Part shown: piece after piece, positions 21,987 through 32,855 of the stretch
Numbering within the stretch: the stretch's first letter is position 1
Layout: each line of letters begins with the position of its first letter
DNA from: Pyronema omphalodes
Taxonomy: Eukaryota > Ascomycota > Pezizomycetes > Pezizales > Pyronemataceae
Reading direction: 5' to 3'
Assembly (NCBI GenBank): GCA_024516155.1
Contig: JAJJXM010000018.1
Coordinates: 372,001 to 436,000, forward strand
Length of the DNA: 64,000 bases
The notes under the pieces: model-generated
Told to the model about the DNA's origin: nothing
Database searches by the model: none
What the model saw: the letters and a program-made list of their open reading frames with translations, nothing else
Program-made: the position numbers and the translations under genes

Positions 21987-23681
21987 TTATGCATACATAG
22001 ACCTCTTTGTGAATCTCAAAGGCAATTCCGGATTTTGAGTCGTGAAGTAGTCCAAGATACCAGTCTCCCACCCATCCAAAGGTCCATCCGGTGTAACGTC
22101 AAACCTCATCGCCACCATTGATAATATCATCCTCATCTCCAACCAAGCCAGATGCCTGCCTGGGCAAACAAACGTGGCCATTGTGAAGGGCATAAAGCAC
22201 TTCATTGCGTCGGCACCCACACCCTTGATCCATCTCTCCGGCCAAAAGTCATTAGGCCTCTCCCAGTAGCGTGGATCACGGTGGATAGAATATGTCGGTA
22301 CACTAACAATAGTATATCCAGGAATGTAAAGTCCATCAATGGTCATTCCTTCCTTGCAAGTGGTTCTAGGAAGACCACGTGCTAACGCAGGCAATAACCG
22401 AAGTGACTCACTGATGATAGCATCAAGATAAGGCACCGAGATTTTCGAATCGTATTTATGGTTCGGGAAGGCCTCGTCAAGACACTGTTGAAGCTTCTTC
22501 ATGACATCGGGGTGTTTAGAGAGGAAATAGAACATGCTAGAAATCTGTCCTGCGGCAGTATCACTGGTTTTTGATTAGCTTATAAGTCTTCACATAGCGA
22601 GGAATTAGCAATCTCACCTTCCACCAGCAATCAAGGCTCTACAGTCATCTTCAGTTGCAGTATACGGAATTTTGCCAAACCCAGTAACCTCATCATACAA
22701 TAAGAAATCAAGAATAGTTGTATGTCCACCCGGCTTCGGTCCATTTTCAAGCGTGGTGTTCATTTGATCACCGCACCAAGTAAGGAACTCGGAGACCACA
22801 CCACCGATTTTGGCAATTGGTATACATGAAACTACTCTGAATATCCACGGCATGGAACCAACAACACCAACCCACCAACCTGTCATTCGGAGTGCTGGAA
22901 CCGCTGAATTTGTTTTGCCAGTAATAAGCTGATCATAACTCTTCCCGACTCCAACTTCTCCTATCATATCAAAAGCATAGTACCTTGCCAATAATGTCCA
23001 GTCAACAGGGTCACCATTGGCCTTTTCAAGTGTGTCGAGTAGAATGTTCAAAATTACTTCCATACGAGGTTCATACATTCTGAGTGCAGCACCGTTCATG
23101 GATTTATCCCAAGCCTTCCGTCGTCGAAGGAAATTATCCTTATCTCGGGTAAACATCAAGGTTCCATGACCATCGTTGTATTGTTGGTTGTAGAAAACTG
23201 ATTTTGTAGTGGTAGTTGAGGCACCGTAGATGGCTTGGATTGCTGGAAGAGAAAGGATGCTGAGCTCTCGGGGACCGGTACGAACAACTGGGCCGTATTT
23301 TTGATGGTATTCGTGGACGAGTGCATATTTACGGGAGTCAAGGACGGTTCGGTAAAGTTGGTAACCCTTGGTGAGGCGAGCCATAAAAGGGCCGGGGAAA
23401 TGATGAAGACGATGGAAGAATAGTCGGTAGATCGAAATACTGACTGTTAGAGTACCGGCAAAGGTGGCCGCGAGTGAAGCGGTAGTGTGAAGTGCCGCAT
23501 TGACCGAGAGCCCAAAGAAAATCGTAAGTGCGGTAGTGTGTAGAGCACAGAGACTGAGGAAGATACCGAAAAGAGGGATAACGACAAAATCGAGTTCATA
23601 GTCATGTTGTGCGTAGTGAAAAACCAGTGCTGCCAGACTGGCGAGGGCATGTTGCCGGTAGTCCATATTGCTTGAGGGCAT
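21987..23681 (-). CDS. Cytochrome P450 monooxygenase with atypical heme loop (546 aa)
   Basis: An ER-bound heme-thiolate oxygenase. Two exons: 22618-23681 and 21987-22563, with a 54-nt intron. The N-terminus has several hydrophobic segments before a proline hinge (HHFPGPFMARL), a layout seen in fungal P450s related to secondary-metabolite hydroxylases. The I-helix motif AGGSDT is formed across the intron (about 352-357). ExxR is ESLR at about 407-410 and the PERF-like segment is PERW. The heme loop is FTMATFVCPG (about 481-490): the cysteine and final Gly are present, but the usual Gly is Ala and the usual Arg is Phe. No neighbouring biosynthetic genes are visible, so substrate is unknown. 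Confidence 0.92.
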
Positions 23682-24845
23682 ACAGTGGGATCGATTGAGG
23701 TTGATGTATGCCTTTTTATATTTGATTCTTTTGCTCTGTCATTCAGTAACACAAATATTTTGGTAGGCGATGGAGGTGCACGCCGGAATCCGCACACTCG
23801 GTTAGTCTTACGAGGGGAATTTTGCACCTGGATAGAGTCAAAAATTCATTGTAGAGATAGATATCAAGAAAACTCTCCAGTATTTTTGTTTTTTCACTGA
23901 CCTCATACGCCTACACGTACTGGCTTGGATGTTTCTAATTACCTCCTGGTATCATTATCAAATGTTTTCCTATGCATAGTTAGCATAGGTAGCATTCGAT
24001 CAATATTCATTATTGTTATTCCCATTGGCTAATTCAGCTGTAAGCCATACGCCATGAGGCTGAGATACTATGTTCCAACAAGTTTGTCTATATCCAATGT
24101 TGACGAATAGAACTTCCATTGTAAGATTGTGTTTCTTTCATTACGTACGACGATCGTTGAATGTGGCTGCATAAATTATTCGCCGACCGTTCCAGTTGGG
24201 TAACGATGTAGCTAAATAACCTCACTTGCAGATATGCACATTGCTTGTAGATGCATCCCCTCCCAAAACGTACCAGTCAAGGTGCATAATCACGAACCCT
24301 AACCTCGTCATCAACTTCTTCAACACCAATCGAGAATCACACGGTAGATGTACACATGCATGGACTATCAAATGAGGAGCCGAACCTGGAGTATCACGAC
24401 TTCATATACCGATACAACATACCTTAACAGCGCGCCATGCATGCTGTAACTCGTGTTGGAGAATCGTCGCCTAGAAGTTCAATGATTTACACGCCTTATC
24501 AAAAAGCTGTAATAATGTTCTGATGAATTTTGGGGTTGATATGCGTCAGGTGCAAGGTCGGTATGTTTATGGTTGTTGGTGGAACATTCGCAGGGCCAGT
24601 TAAATTTGAAGATGCTGGATGATGAACCAGATTGTCTTCAGGTCCTTGTAATCCCTTCTGCATCACAGGACCCTCCTGTGACCACATGACCTGACACTCT
24701 CTGGACCCAGCCTGTTCTGTTGGATACAGTGGAATTTGACGGCGTTATTGGACCCACAGGGGTTCAGACGCTAGGTTGGTTCTGTTCAGCTCCTCCTACC
24801 CTGCTTGCGATACCATCAAATTGTCGTCACATACATAGTTTAAAC
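23682..24845. other. Spacer upstream of the P450 gene
   Basis: Promoter side of the P450. No convincing gene, RNA or repeat is visible. Confidence 0.5.
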
Positions 24846-25175
24846 TCACTTATGACACCCAACCTTTGCCATAGCCGAATTCATCAGGTGTTGTTTTCCT
24901 TTTGGTCGTTTTCCTTTTGGTCCTACCATTCTGCTGTGCCACTGCCGTGTGAATGAAGGTGAAAATGGAGCATTATACCATGACGGGGCGTTAAGATTCG
25001 GCAGTGGAAGGGTAGCGGCAGGCGGCTTGACGTTTTTAGAAGTGCGTTTGTGGTACATATATACGATGGATCTTGTTGCCCCTTGTACCGATGACGAGGT
25101 AGAAACCGGTACCGGGAATGCGCCAAGAAAACAGCTCGAAAAACTCACAACACTACAGCCAAATATTTTCGGCAT
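24846..25175 (-). CDS. Possible small secreted protein (109 aa)
   Basis: The frame starts with a signal-peptide-like segment (MPKIFGCSVVSFSSCFLGAF) followed by small polar residues. The mature part is Pro/Lys/Ser-rich with one C-terminal cysteine and contains a GPKGKRPKGK repeat encoded by a 14-bp direct DNA repeat. There is no family match. The gene-poor setting is typical of lineage-specific secreted proteins, but a chance frame is equally possible. Confidence 0.28.
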   Translation of the reverse strand: MPKIFGCSVVSFSSCFLGAFPVPVSTSSSVQGATRSIVYMYHKRTSKNVKPPAATLPLPNLNAPSWYNAPFSPSFTRQWHSRMVGPKGKRPKGKQHLMNSAMAKVGCHK

Positions 25176-25371
25176 CCATTCGAGGTCGAGCAGATACCTG
25201 AATTTTTTACAACTAGAGTTATAAGATGAGTTTCATATTTACAGAGGCTACACGAAAGTAGAACGCAAAGCTCGGTATGGAAGAACAATTGTTAATCCTA
25301 ACAGCTTCTTGTCCACGGTACGTATATATCGGTATCCGCTAACAAGAATAAACCTTTATATTCCTAAAACA

Positions 25372-26472
25372 CTACCTTCGCACCATGGATGAACGTCTCT
25401 TCATCATTCGCAGTCGATCTCTCTCTTTCACATATTTTGCCCTAGCTCTGTTGCATGCCCACATCACCCAGTGCTCGTAAGGTCGACTCTGTGACACTGG
25501 CATTGATCTGTCTAGAAGGGTCCAACGTCTATCAGCCATGTGCATAGCCTCTATCCGTATGCAAACGGGTGTTATATCGTCGACATTAACCGTCTGTCTC
25601 AGCGGGCTGGGGATACGTGGTTTGTTCTTACTCGCAAGTTCTGCTAACTTCAACAAAACACTATCATCGTACTTAACCTTTTCCACAATCTTTCGAGTCC
25701 AAATATTGCAGATTCCACTCTTAAAAGCGCCCCATATGCCCTGAATACCCTGTTTTGTTGGCTTGATGGGGTTATCCTTCTTGTCATTTGGCAACTCACA
25801 CTGCTTCACCCCGTCCACTTTATTCTTCTCGACTTCCTTCTCTGATGTCGTATCAGGTTCGGACTCACTCCGAGGCTCTTCGCGGCATGATTCTGTGGCC
25901 TGTTCGGCTGCCTGTCTCTCATCTCGCAACCTGCTCAACCTGCGTCGCAGTTTCTGTCTCTCGGTAAAGAGTCTTGACTGCGCCAATGTTTTTCGAATCT
26001 GCAATTCCGTAGTTGAAAAACATGATTGTGACGTACTATGGAATTTTTTTGGTGTCAACAGACTGTCGTACTCGTCGTTGCGGTCCGGAATTCGTTGGCG
26101 GGCGTAATAATGGGCTTTTGATGTCTGCGGTCTCTTCGACATTTTGATATAACCTGCTTTTATCACCACCCAATATTCGGTCTCGTCAGCTTGCTTAATC
26201 TGCAGTTGCGGCTCCGATAACTCTAGTGTTTGACTTGGATGAGTTCTCGATCTGGATTGTAGGAAAGGTGCACTTCTTGCGATTCCGCTTGAATTCTCGG
26301 GTGTGTTAAGAAAGCTCGATGATGTTATAGTTGTTCTTACAGGTGTAGCACAGTATAATTTACTACATCCTCGTTCACCCAGGCTTTTATAAAAGGCCAA
26401 TGTTATCTTCAAGCTGGAATTCCGTGCATAGGAAGCCAAGTTGCGGAAGGTAAAAGTACATCTGTTCATCAT
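25372..26472 (-). CDS. Lineage-specific protein, full-length member of a local family (366 aa)
   Basis: Single open frame; a shorter start at the MSKRPQTSK methionine (about residue 110) is also possible. I do not recognise a domain. The middle has a basic amphipathic stretch (about 160-190; LAQSRLFTERQKLRRRLSRL) followed by an acidic disordered segment. The C-terminal third carries PSPLR, then RRWTLLDR, then a VMWACNRARAKYVKERDRLR block. The same three blocks in the same order, diverged, occur in the neighbouring 27.0 kb gene, and the last two in the 31.7 kb ORF. This indicates a real protein under some past constraint. Function unknown. Confidence 0.55.
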   Translation of the reverse strand: MMNRCTFTFRNLASYARNSSLKITLAFYKSLGERGCSKLYCATPVRTTITSSSFLNTPENSSGIARSAPFLQSRSRTHPSQTLELSEPQLQIKQADETEYWVVIKAGYIKMSKRPQTSKAHYYARQRIPDRNDEYDSLLTPKKFHSTSQSCFSTTELQIRKTLAQSRLFTERQKLRRRLSRLRDERQAAEQATESCREEPRSESEPDTTSEKEVEKNKVDGVKQCELPNDKKDNPIKPTKQGIQGIWGAFKSGICNIWTRKIVEKVKYDDSVLLKLAELASKNKPRIPSPLRQTVNVDDITPVCIRIEAMHMADRRWTLLDRSMPVSQSRPYEHWVMWACNRARAKYVKERDRLRMMKRRSSMVRR

Positions 26473-26861
26473 GCTCCTTTCCTCAGTAGGCCTGCAGAAT
26501 TACTGTCACTCGTCTCGGTGATGTTTCCTTTTGGTTACCAGTTCACTTGAGCTTTACGCGCATCGTATCTATCCTCTTCATTTTCGTTGGTATCTTTTGC
26601 AAGGGAGAAATATTCTGGAATTAACACTCTTTACTATCAATCCGCCAGAATTTGAAATCGTCAAGCCAAAAGTTGGTCCATCAGAGAATCATAACAACAC
26701 TCTGGTAGAGTAAAACGCCTTCATCCGTTGGTATCTTTGTAAACAATCCTTAACATCAACATTACAGGTACTCTGAAAACACATGTACAGGTATAGCCAC
26801 ACCAAATTCAAGTTGCAGAACTAGGAATTACAACTTCTTTAACTCAAAGCAAACCTCATGC

Positions 26862-27524
26862 CTATTCCTCGCAATTTTCGAGCTGATTTCGCCTTATTCT
26901 TCGCTTCTCCCAATTGATCCACTTTAGTGTCATGGAACCCGCCGTCCACATCTAAGCAATACTCTCGTCAACAAATGCACGTCTGATCAAATCATTCCAC
27001 AATGATTTACCCCTAGCCAATATCTTTTCCATTTCGGAGATATTTTCTGTAGACATCACATTCCTCAAAGGACTCGGTTTATAAGGTTCACCACGCTTTC
27101 GTGTGGGGTTTCTCAAACTCCTAGCAGTTGACTTTAAATCGGCAGCCGGTGTCAGGCGTTCGATCTTTTTCATTCGCTTAGCAAACGCCAGACTCGTTTG
27201 AGATATCCGGTACAAGATCTCCTCCCGGTGTTTGAGGTAATTGAAGTTCCGCACGCTTTTTGACAGGTCTTCGTGGAGGCTGCGAAACTTGACCATTTGT
27301 CTGTTCTCCTGGGGAACGCATTCCAAAAGTAACGGCAACTTCGAACGGGTCATATTCTCGATTATTGAGAGATTGGTCTGCATCTGTCTAGAACGTTCTC
27401 GGTTCGTGTGTCGACTTCCATAGCTATGGTTGACGTGAGGATAGGTCGAATTCGTAGATCGCGACTCAGGTGTCAGTTTCCAAAGATAACCGGAGAACAT
27501 GGATTTGTCAGTATATTTAACCAT
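26862..27524 (-). pseudogene. Paralogue of the 25.4 kb gene with an in-frame stop (190 aa before stop)
   Basis: The frame from 27524 reads 190 codons to a TAG at 26952-26954. It then stays open in the same frame for 29 codons to a second stop at 26862-26864. The read-through part contains an MW dipeptide and a K-W-I-N-W-E-K-R-R-I-R block that matches the C-terminus of the 25.4 kb protein. PSPLR and the SLWNDLIRRAF segment also match that protein. The 31.8 kb relative has Cys (TGC) where this copy has TAG. It may be a truncated but working gene or a decaying copy. No domain is recognised. The 190-aa ORF itself could still be expressed. Confidence 0.5.
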
Positions 27525-29282
27525 GGTGGCGAGTAACGATTGTGATGTTTCGAAGGTTGGTTCGCGAAAACGTGCAGAGATGGAGTGATCGATGGAGATG
27601 ATGGAGATGGAGAATGATACGCGTTGATGTCAGTAGTGGAGCCCTTATAAATGGAAGATTTTCCGACCAACGTGAGCAAATACTATGCAGGCATTCTCTT
27701 ATGGGGCCCAATACAAGGGACATAGATTGTGCCCTCGTGGGACAGTTTTGAATGCATGATAGCTCAGATAGATCATTGCAGCGCACTCGGTTGCTCTCTT
27801 GACCCTCAGTCCTCCCCTCACGATATGTAGCTGTATTCTACGTCCATCAGTCTGTAATCCTACATCCTCACACAACGGTAAGACAAGCGTAGGATTGACA
27901 GAAATGATTCTTTGGTTGTTCTAGTATGTTCATGAATGAACCAGAGGGTCGGTTTGTCCCAGGTTCCGAAAATATGGTCCAGAAAGATGAGGGGTTACTA
28001 TCACACCTGCTCAGCCATCAAACTAGTTACGTTTCTCTTCCACGCGTCCCACAATTTTCCCCAGCCACCTTCAATCACAGATAACGACTCTGCCTCAGCA
28101 TCTCAGAAGCCTCTCTTCGTCCATCGCCTTTCTCGACAGTCCATCTGATGATACCCTAAACTAAGTTTGACTCCTTTCTGGTAGCCATACAGCCCCGGTG
28201 ACCATTACCCAAGGAATGGCATCATGAGCTAACATCAATATCCATGAAGAACTCTGACCAGAAGACCGAGAAATACTCAACATATTCCTAAGAGAATCAA
28301 GTATCTTTTCATCACCCCTAGGATTCAATCGACTTCGGTTTTCACAACTCCAAGGATAGTCAACGAAACAGAGACCTCAAGCTTGAAAACACACCTTCTA
28401 TTCAGAAACGCCCACAAAAACACGGAGACAGTCTGAAACCTGATATCCTGTGCTACCGGATCTCGCTCCTTCTCTTCACGTGACATATCCGACTTCAGAA
28501 ATACGAGTAAGAAACCACTCCAGTTCCCTAAATATCTGTTCAATACTGATGCTTGCAGCTTGGTAACCTCATTTAACAAAAGAAGGCCAACGGCTCGTCG
28601 ATGATCAGTCAGACACAAACCTCTGCTTATTTTCCTGCTTTGCGTTCTGTTACCAGCTCTCCAACATCATTCTGGATCATATCCGTAAACATTACGCTAA
28701 ATTCCTGGTTGCGGAGCCAGATTATCCTACTTTTGCCCAGCCTTACCACATAGGATGACGAAAAGCTAATGGAAGCAATCATCGCTCGTTTAAATAGCAG
28801 TATATTTCTTATTCCTAGAAACTGTGATGATATTATGCTAACTTAACACTCTGTTATACAGGCCATTAATAACAGGTCAAGAACATGCCAAAGTTCACCA
28901 TCCACGTTGGCCTACGTAAGGGCTTTTATGACACCTTTTGATTCCTAAATTTGTTTTGTCTGAGATTATTATGGAGGGGTAGAACGTACTTTAACGCAGT
29001 CTCTCTTTAAATTGTATTGATACCTAAAATCACGGAATGAATAAAGATATTAATAGCGAAGAATTGAGAACCAAGCAACATCGAAGGTCATATATCCATT
29101 ATCCCAATAAAAATTACTGCCCCGTTAATTTGGTTGACTACCAACTGGCCATTAACTTGCGTGACTACGTCTAGGCTGAGTTCTTTGATTCTTTTTGATT
29201 CTGCAAGTGAGTTGCTGAAGATTCATATGGTCTTAGCTACCTCTACATCAATTTTCCGAAACTTTTCAGTATTCATATATCG
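27525..29282. other. Gene-poor spacer
   Basis: No supported gene. A minus-strand frame at 28325-28618 is protein-like and an upstream segment near 28650-28740 is open in another frame, which could be remains of a further family copy, but I could not align it well. Confidence 0.4.
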
Positions 29283-29445
29283 GACGAGCGTAAATAGTTC
29301 CTTTCCAAGTCATTAGAGAGAGCAAGCGTAGCGCAAGCGAGGTATGCTAAAGCAACATGTGATAGTAAGCGAGGATAGAGAAAGCAAGCGTGGAAAACTA
29401 TAAATACGCGAGCATCCAGAAAGCAAGCGTAAATACAAGCGAGCG
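29283..29445. repeat. Degenerate array of AAGCG-centred units
   Basis: At least six AAGCG cores at about 29323-29440 alternate between AAGCGT and AAGCGAG contexts, with an AGCGTAAATA motif at both ends (29287 and 29425). Spacing is irregular (about 11-40 bp). Confidence 0.7.
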
Positions 29446-30017
29446 GATAGATGTCAAAGCATGCACGTTAGCCGCTGACACGACCCCGTGCGTTAATTTG
29501 TGAGGCAGTTGCAACTCCAGTAGATGGGGGAAAAACTTATGCCTGTTACCGGAAGTCTTTTTTTTTTATTTTCATTTTTGTTTTCTATTGGTCTTATTGG
29601 TTCTTTCATTGCTTTGCCTGTAAAATATTCATTTAGGCTTGCAACTGCAGGTAGCGATTGATTTTTGAACTTCCTGGTCAAGTGTTTTTGCCTCATCAAA
29701 GGTTTTGAAGACCGTCAGGAACTGTGATATGAAGCCTACATTCATAAAAAAAAACCTTAACTTCTAATTCTTAGCTATAAAATGCACTGAAATCCGTGAT
29801 CGATGACACGAGATTCACGTGACGCTTGCCGACGAGAGTGATATCCATGAATATAATACGGCCCCCAGCACCCTGGTCAAAACTTCAACTTGGGAAATCC
29901 AGTGCTTCTCAGATACGACCCTTTATTAGCGCCAAGAACTTCTCACACCTGCTGTAAATTGCTTCTTTGATCTCTTCCCAATCATGGACAACGACGTACA
30001 CCGCAACAAGCAGCACC

Positions 30018-30050
30018 AACCGACATCGGTATAACCAACATCGGTATCAA
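30018..30050 (+). repeat. Tandem pair of ACCGACATCGGTAT-like units
   Basis: AACCGACATCGGTATA is followed at once by AACCAACATCGGTATC. Related single or paired units occur at 35.1, 36.6, 40.7 and 41.0 kb. Confidence 0.7.
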
Positions 30051-30214
30051 CGTCATTCGCATTCTCTATAACCGGTTGCAGTTTCTCAACTCTCGGCAAG
30101 ATAAAGGATATATCTTGCTGTTCTTGCTAGCTATATTTCCATGACTTTAGAACGAAAGCCAAAAGGTTGCATTTAACTAATACTCCGATTAAGAAAAGAC
30201 AGCTACGTATGTCA

Positions 30215-30574
30215 TCTTCTCCAGCACTACTTACAGAATCCTAACCTTCAATAAGAACTTCAGTACCACGTCAACACGACAAAAAATACTCAGCAACGAT
30301 TGCCGAGTCAGAATCTCGGCCACATTATCGTTGCTGGGTTGCTGGTAATGATTATACACGCTCATCATTGGGCCAATCGAGATCAGGCCGTAAGTTATCT
30401 TTGACCTTCTCCATCACTACATTCAGCGTCCTAACCCCAGGTTTAGAATTCCAAAACTCGCTCAACACGACAGAAAATACCCAGCAACGTTTTCCAAGTC
30501 AGAATTTCAGCAGCGTTATCGTTTTTGGGCTGCTGGCGCAATATCCCTACATATACGCTGATCTCTGGCCCAAT
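30215..30574 (+). repeat. Diverged tandem duplication, two units of about 165 bp, coding-like
   Basis: Unit A (30215-30377) and unit B (30405-30574) align along their length. Both begin with a CTTCTCCA-CACTAC segment and end with GGGCCAAT/GGCCCAAT. In one frame each, both encode N-T-T-x-N-T-Q-Q-R-x-P-S-Q-N, then a hydrophobic stretch with I-V-x-G-L-L, then W-x-N. A weaker third unit may lie at about 30070-30140. Intron-like sites (GTATGT, GTAAGT, CTAAC, CAG) flank both units, so they may be duplicated exons of an unrecognised gene. Confidence 0.6.
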
Positions 30575-31734
30575 TATTTGTTACAGTCTTCACCTAATTC
30601 TAGATAAAAACGTCAAGAATCTCTGCTCGATCAGATCTGGTTTCCTTCTAGCGCGGCCGATTTCCCCGAGCTAAACTCTTCGGCTTTTGCCGACCAGTCC
30701 ATTTCCAATGGACTGTTTTGTCGTGGCTTGTAACTTTGTAAGTCCTCCTATCATTCAAGGTTATCTAGTCTCATTCATTACTGATCATTCCTCGGGAGTC
30801 AGAATACTAAATTAGTAATGCCATCAAATGAGGTGCTGATCTATGCAGAACATTGTCAGAGGTATTGACGATGTCCTCAAACAGTCATCGTTACGAAATC
30901 CGGGACACTGCTTCTTGCTGTCGACTTGAAAATCCTAGACCAGCAGGTCCTTGCGTTTCTTGTTTGGATATAAATGCAACTTTTGCAAGAAAGAAGAAGA
31001 ACGTAAAGAAATGAAAGGAAGGTGGGCGGAATGAGGATGAAAGCGACTGGTGGTGGTCGCAATGACTGTCCGCGGTGTGGTGTTTGAATTATGTTTTTCT
31101 GCACTATTGTACTGTAGCTAGCAATATGGATCTTAGGGTGGAAATTAGAGCAATAACGTTGATTATCCATTTGCTGTTAATGATACACACGTAATGAGAG
31201 GCAGGTATTTGGGATTCAAATACACAGCTATATCTAGTCTTGTAATTCAAAAGTTTAGTACTGCTTTTCACTCCATGACAGAATCTACTTGGTCCACATC
31301 CTAGTTGACCCGACTCGCAAAAGGCTGCTAAAAAAAACCACTGACACCGCTTTTGGGTGAATACAACCCCGCAAACAATACAGTCCTGGTACTTGGAACC
31401 CCCAATTCTGTGAATACCCTGCCGGCCACTACCTCTCTCAACACCCGCACTTTATTCCTCACTTCATCTCCAAATCATAGACAACAACTCACCATTGGCC
31501 CGCTAATAATAAATCATCAAGATACAAATTGACTGATCTCATCAAAATCCCACTTGGGAAATACTCAAATAGGAATATACCCTTTTCTAATATGCAAATT
31601 TCAAATGCAGTGAATAACTAACTTTCTGTTTTAGACATACATGTCTTCTGTACAATATTTCACACTCCGAGCTCTGTCGGCGGCATCTGCATAATTCCCT
31701 TCGCTTCAAAGTTCAAAGTTACTGTGTATCCTAC

Positions 31735-31962
31735 ATGGAAAATATCCGTTACTTCATCACTCTACTACTACTGCTATACAATCTACTAACCGGTCCCATT
31801 CCAAAGGCTCTGGACAGTCATGAAAGAGCCTTCCAGGAGATCCTCCGAGCAGTCATTTTTGACGAACGGATTGCGTGCATGTGGTCAGTACGATTCATTC
31901 TCAGTGAGAGGAATTGCTTAACGCTGCTGAAAATCAGAATTGAAAGAACTGGTAGTCGATAA
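31735..31962 (+). CDS. Possible small secreted/membrane protein, relative of the 25-27 kb family (75 aa)
   Basis: ATG-started frame with a strong hydrophobic N-terminus (ENIRYFITLLLLLYNLLTG) like a signal peptide or anchor. The rest contains VIFDERIACMWSVRF. At DNA level positions 31846-31884 match the 3' end of the 27.0 kb copy (shared GACGA..G.ATTGC.T..ATGTGG), so this segment is homologous to that family's C-terminus. It may be a fusion, a fragment or a pseudogene. Confidence 0.38.
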   Translation: MENIRYFITLLLLLYNLLTGPIPKALDSHERAFQEILRAVIFDERIACMWSVRFILSERNCLTLLKIRIERTGSR

Positions 31963-32855
31963 TGACATGCTCTGACAACTTTGACGTTAGAACTCGAGGT
32001 ATATATACTTCAAGGGGCGGGGGGATCGATGAACAAATAAGTGTGAAGAGGCTATGGAAAATCTTGAAAGCTATGTACGGTCTTCCTGGTAGATGTAATG
32101 CGGTGGAAGAGAGTTGTACAATTTGTCAATAGAAATGGAAATAATATTGCTTAAAACTTTATCCCGATGGCAGATTCATCAGGCACAGGGGGCATCTTCC
32201 TTATGCAAACCCATCACTCGCTGAATCGTGCTATTTCACGTGTACTCATTGATTTGTATCTAGCAATGTTACAGAAGGTTTAAATTGGAGGAGGAATAAT
32301 AGGGCATAAGAGTTAGGAATTTTGGTAGTTTCAAATTGAAGCGAAGGAGGACATTCACGATTGGGAATTTTCATTTGGAATGAATTAGCATGAAATGATG
32401 ATATTACTTACCACCCCTAAGGATTTCCTTCAGGTTTACTACAATTATTGATATTAATTTAATTTGTGAGTTACCTAGCCAGAGCCGTATCTTTGGATTC
32501 ATCATCCATCCCTATGGTGTCGGTTTAAATAAACTTTTTCCTACACGTCGCACATAAGCGTTAAAGCGACGTCATAATTAATTTCTGGTCAATTAGTTCA
32601 TCTCTTTTTCGGTAGTTGCCGAACCAAAACCATCGCCGCCGCTTGTGATCGTTGAACTTGGTCGCTCTCCTTGCCTTCGCCTGCGTCTTCGCTACCGACA
32701 GCTACCCGCCCCCGCAACTACCAACACCTCGGGATCCACTTCCCCCACACACTCCCACTCAACTTGACCAAAGCCCGAGATATCCGACCGCGACTGCAGC
32801 TGATCATCAACCCTACACACCCCCCACACCGGAATTAGCTAAAAGACAATTGGTG

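Noticed and set aside
28325..28618. 97-codon minus-strand frame as a further family member
   Set aside because: Similarity to the 31.8 kb ORF is limited to scattered residues; it could not be aligned with confidence.
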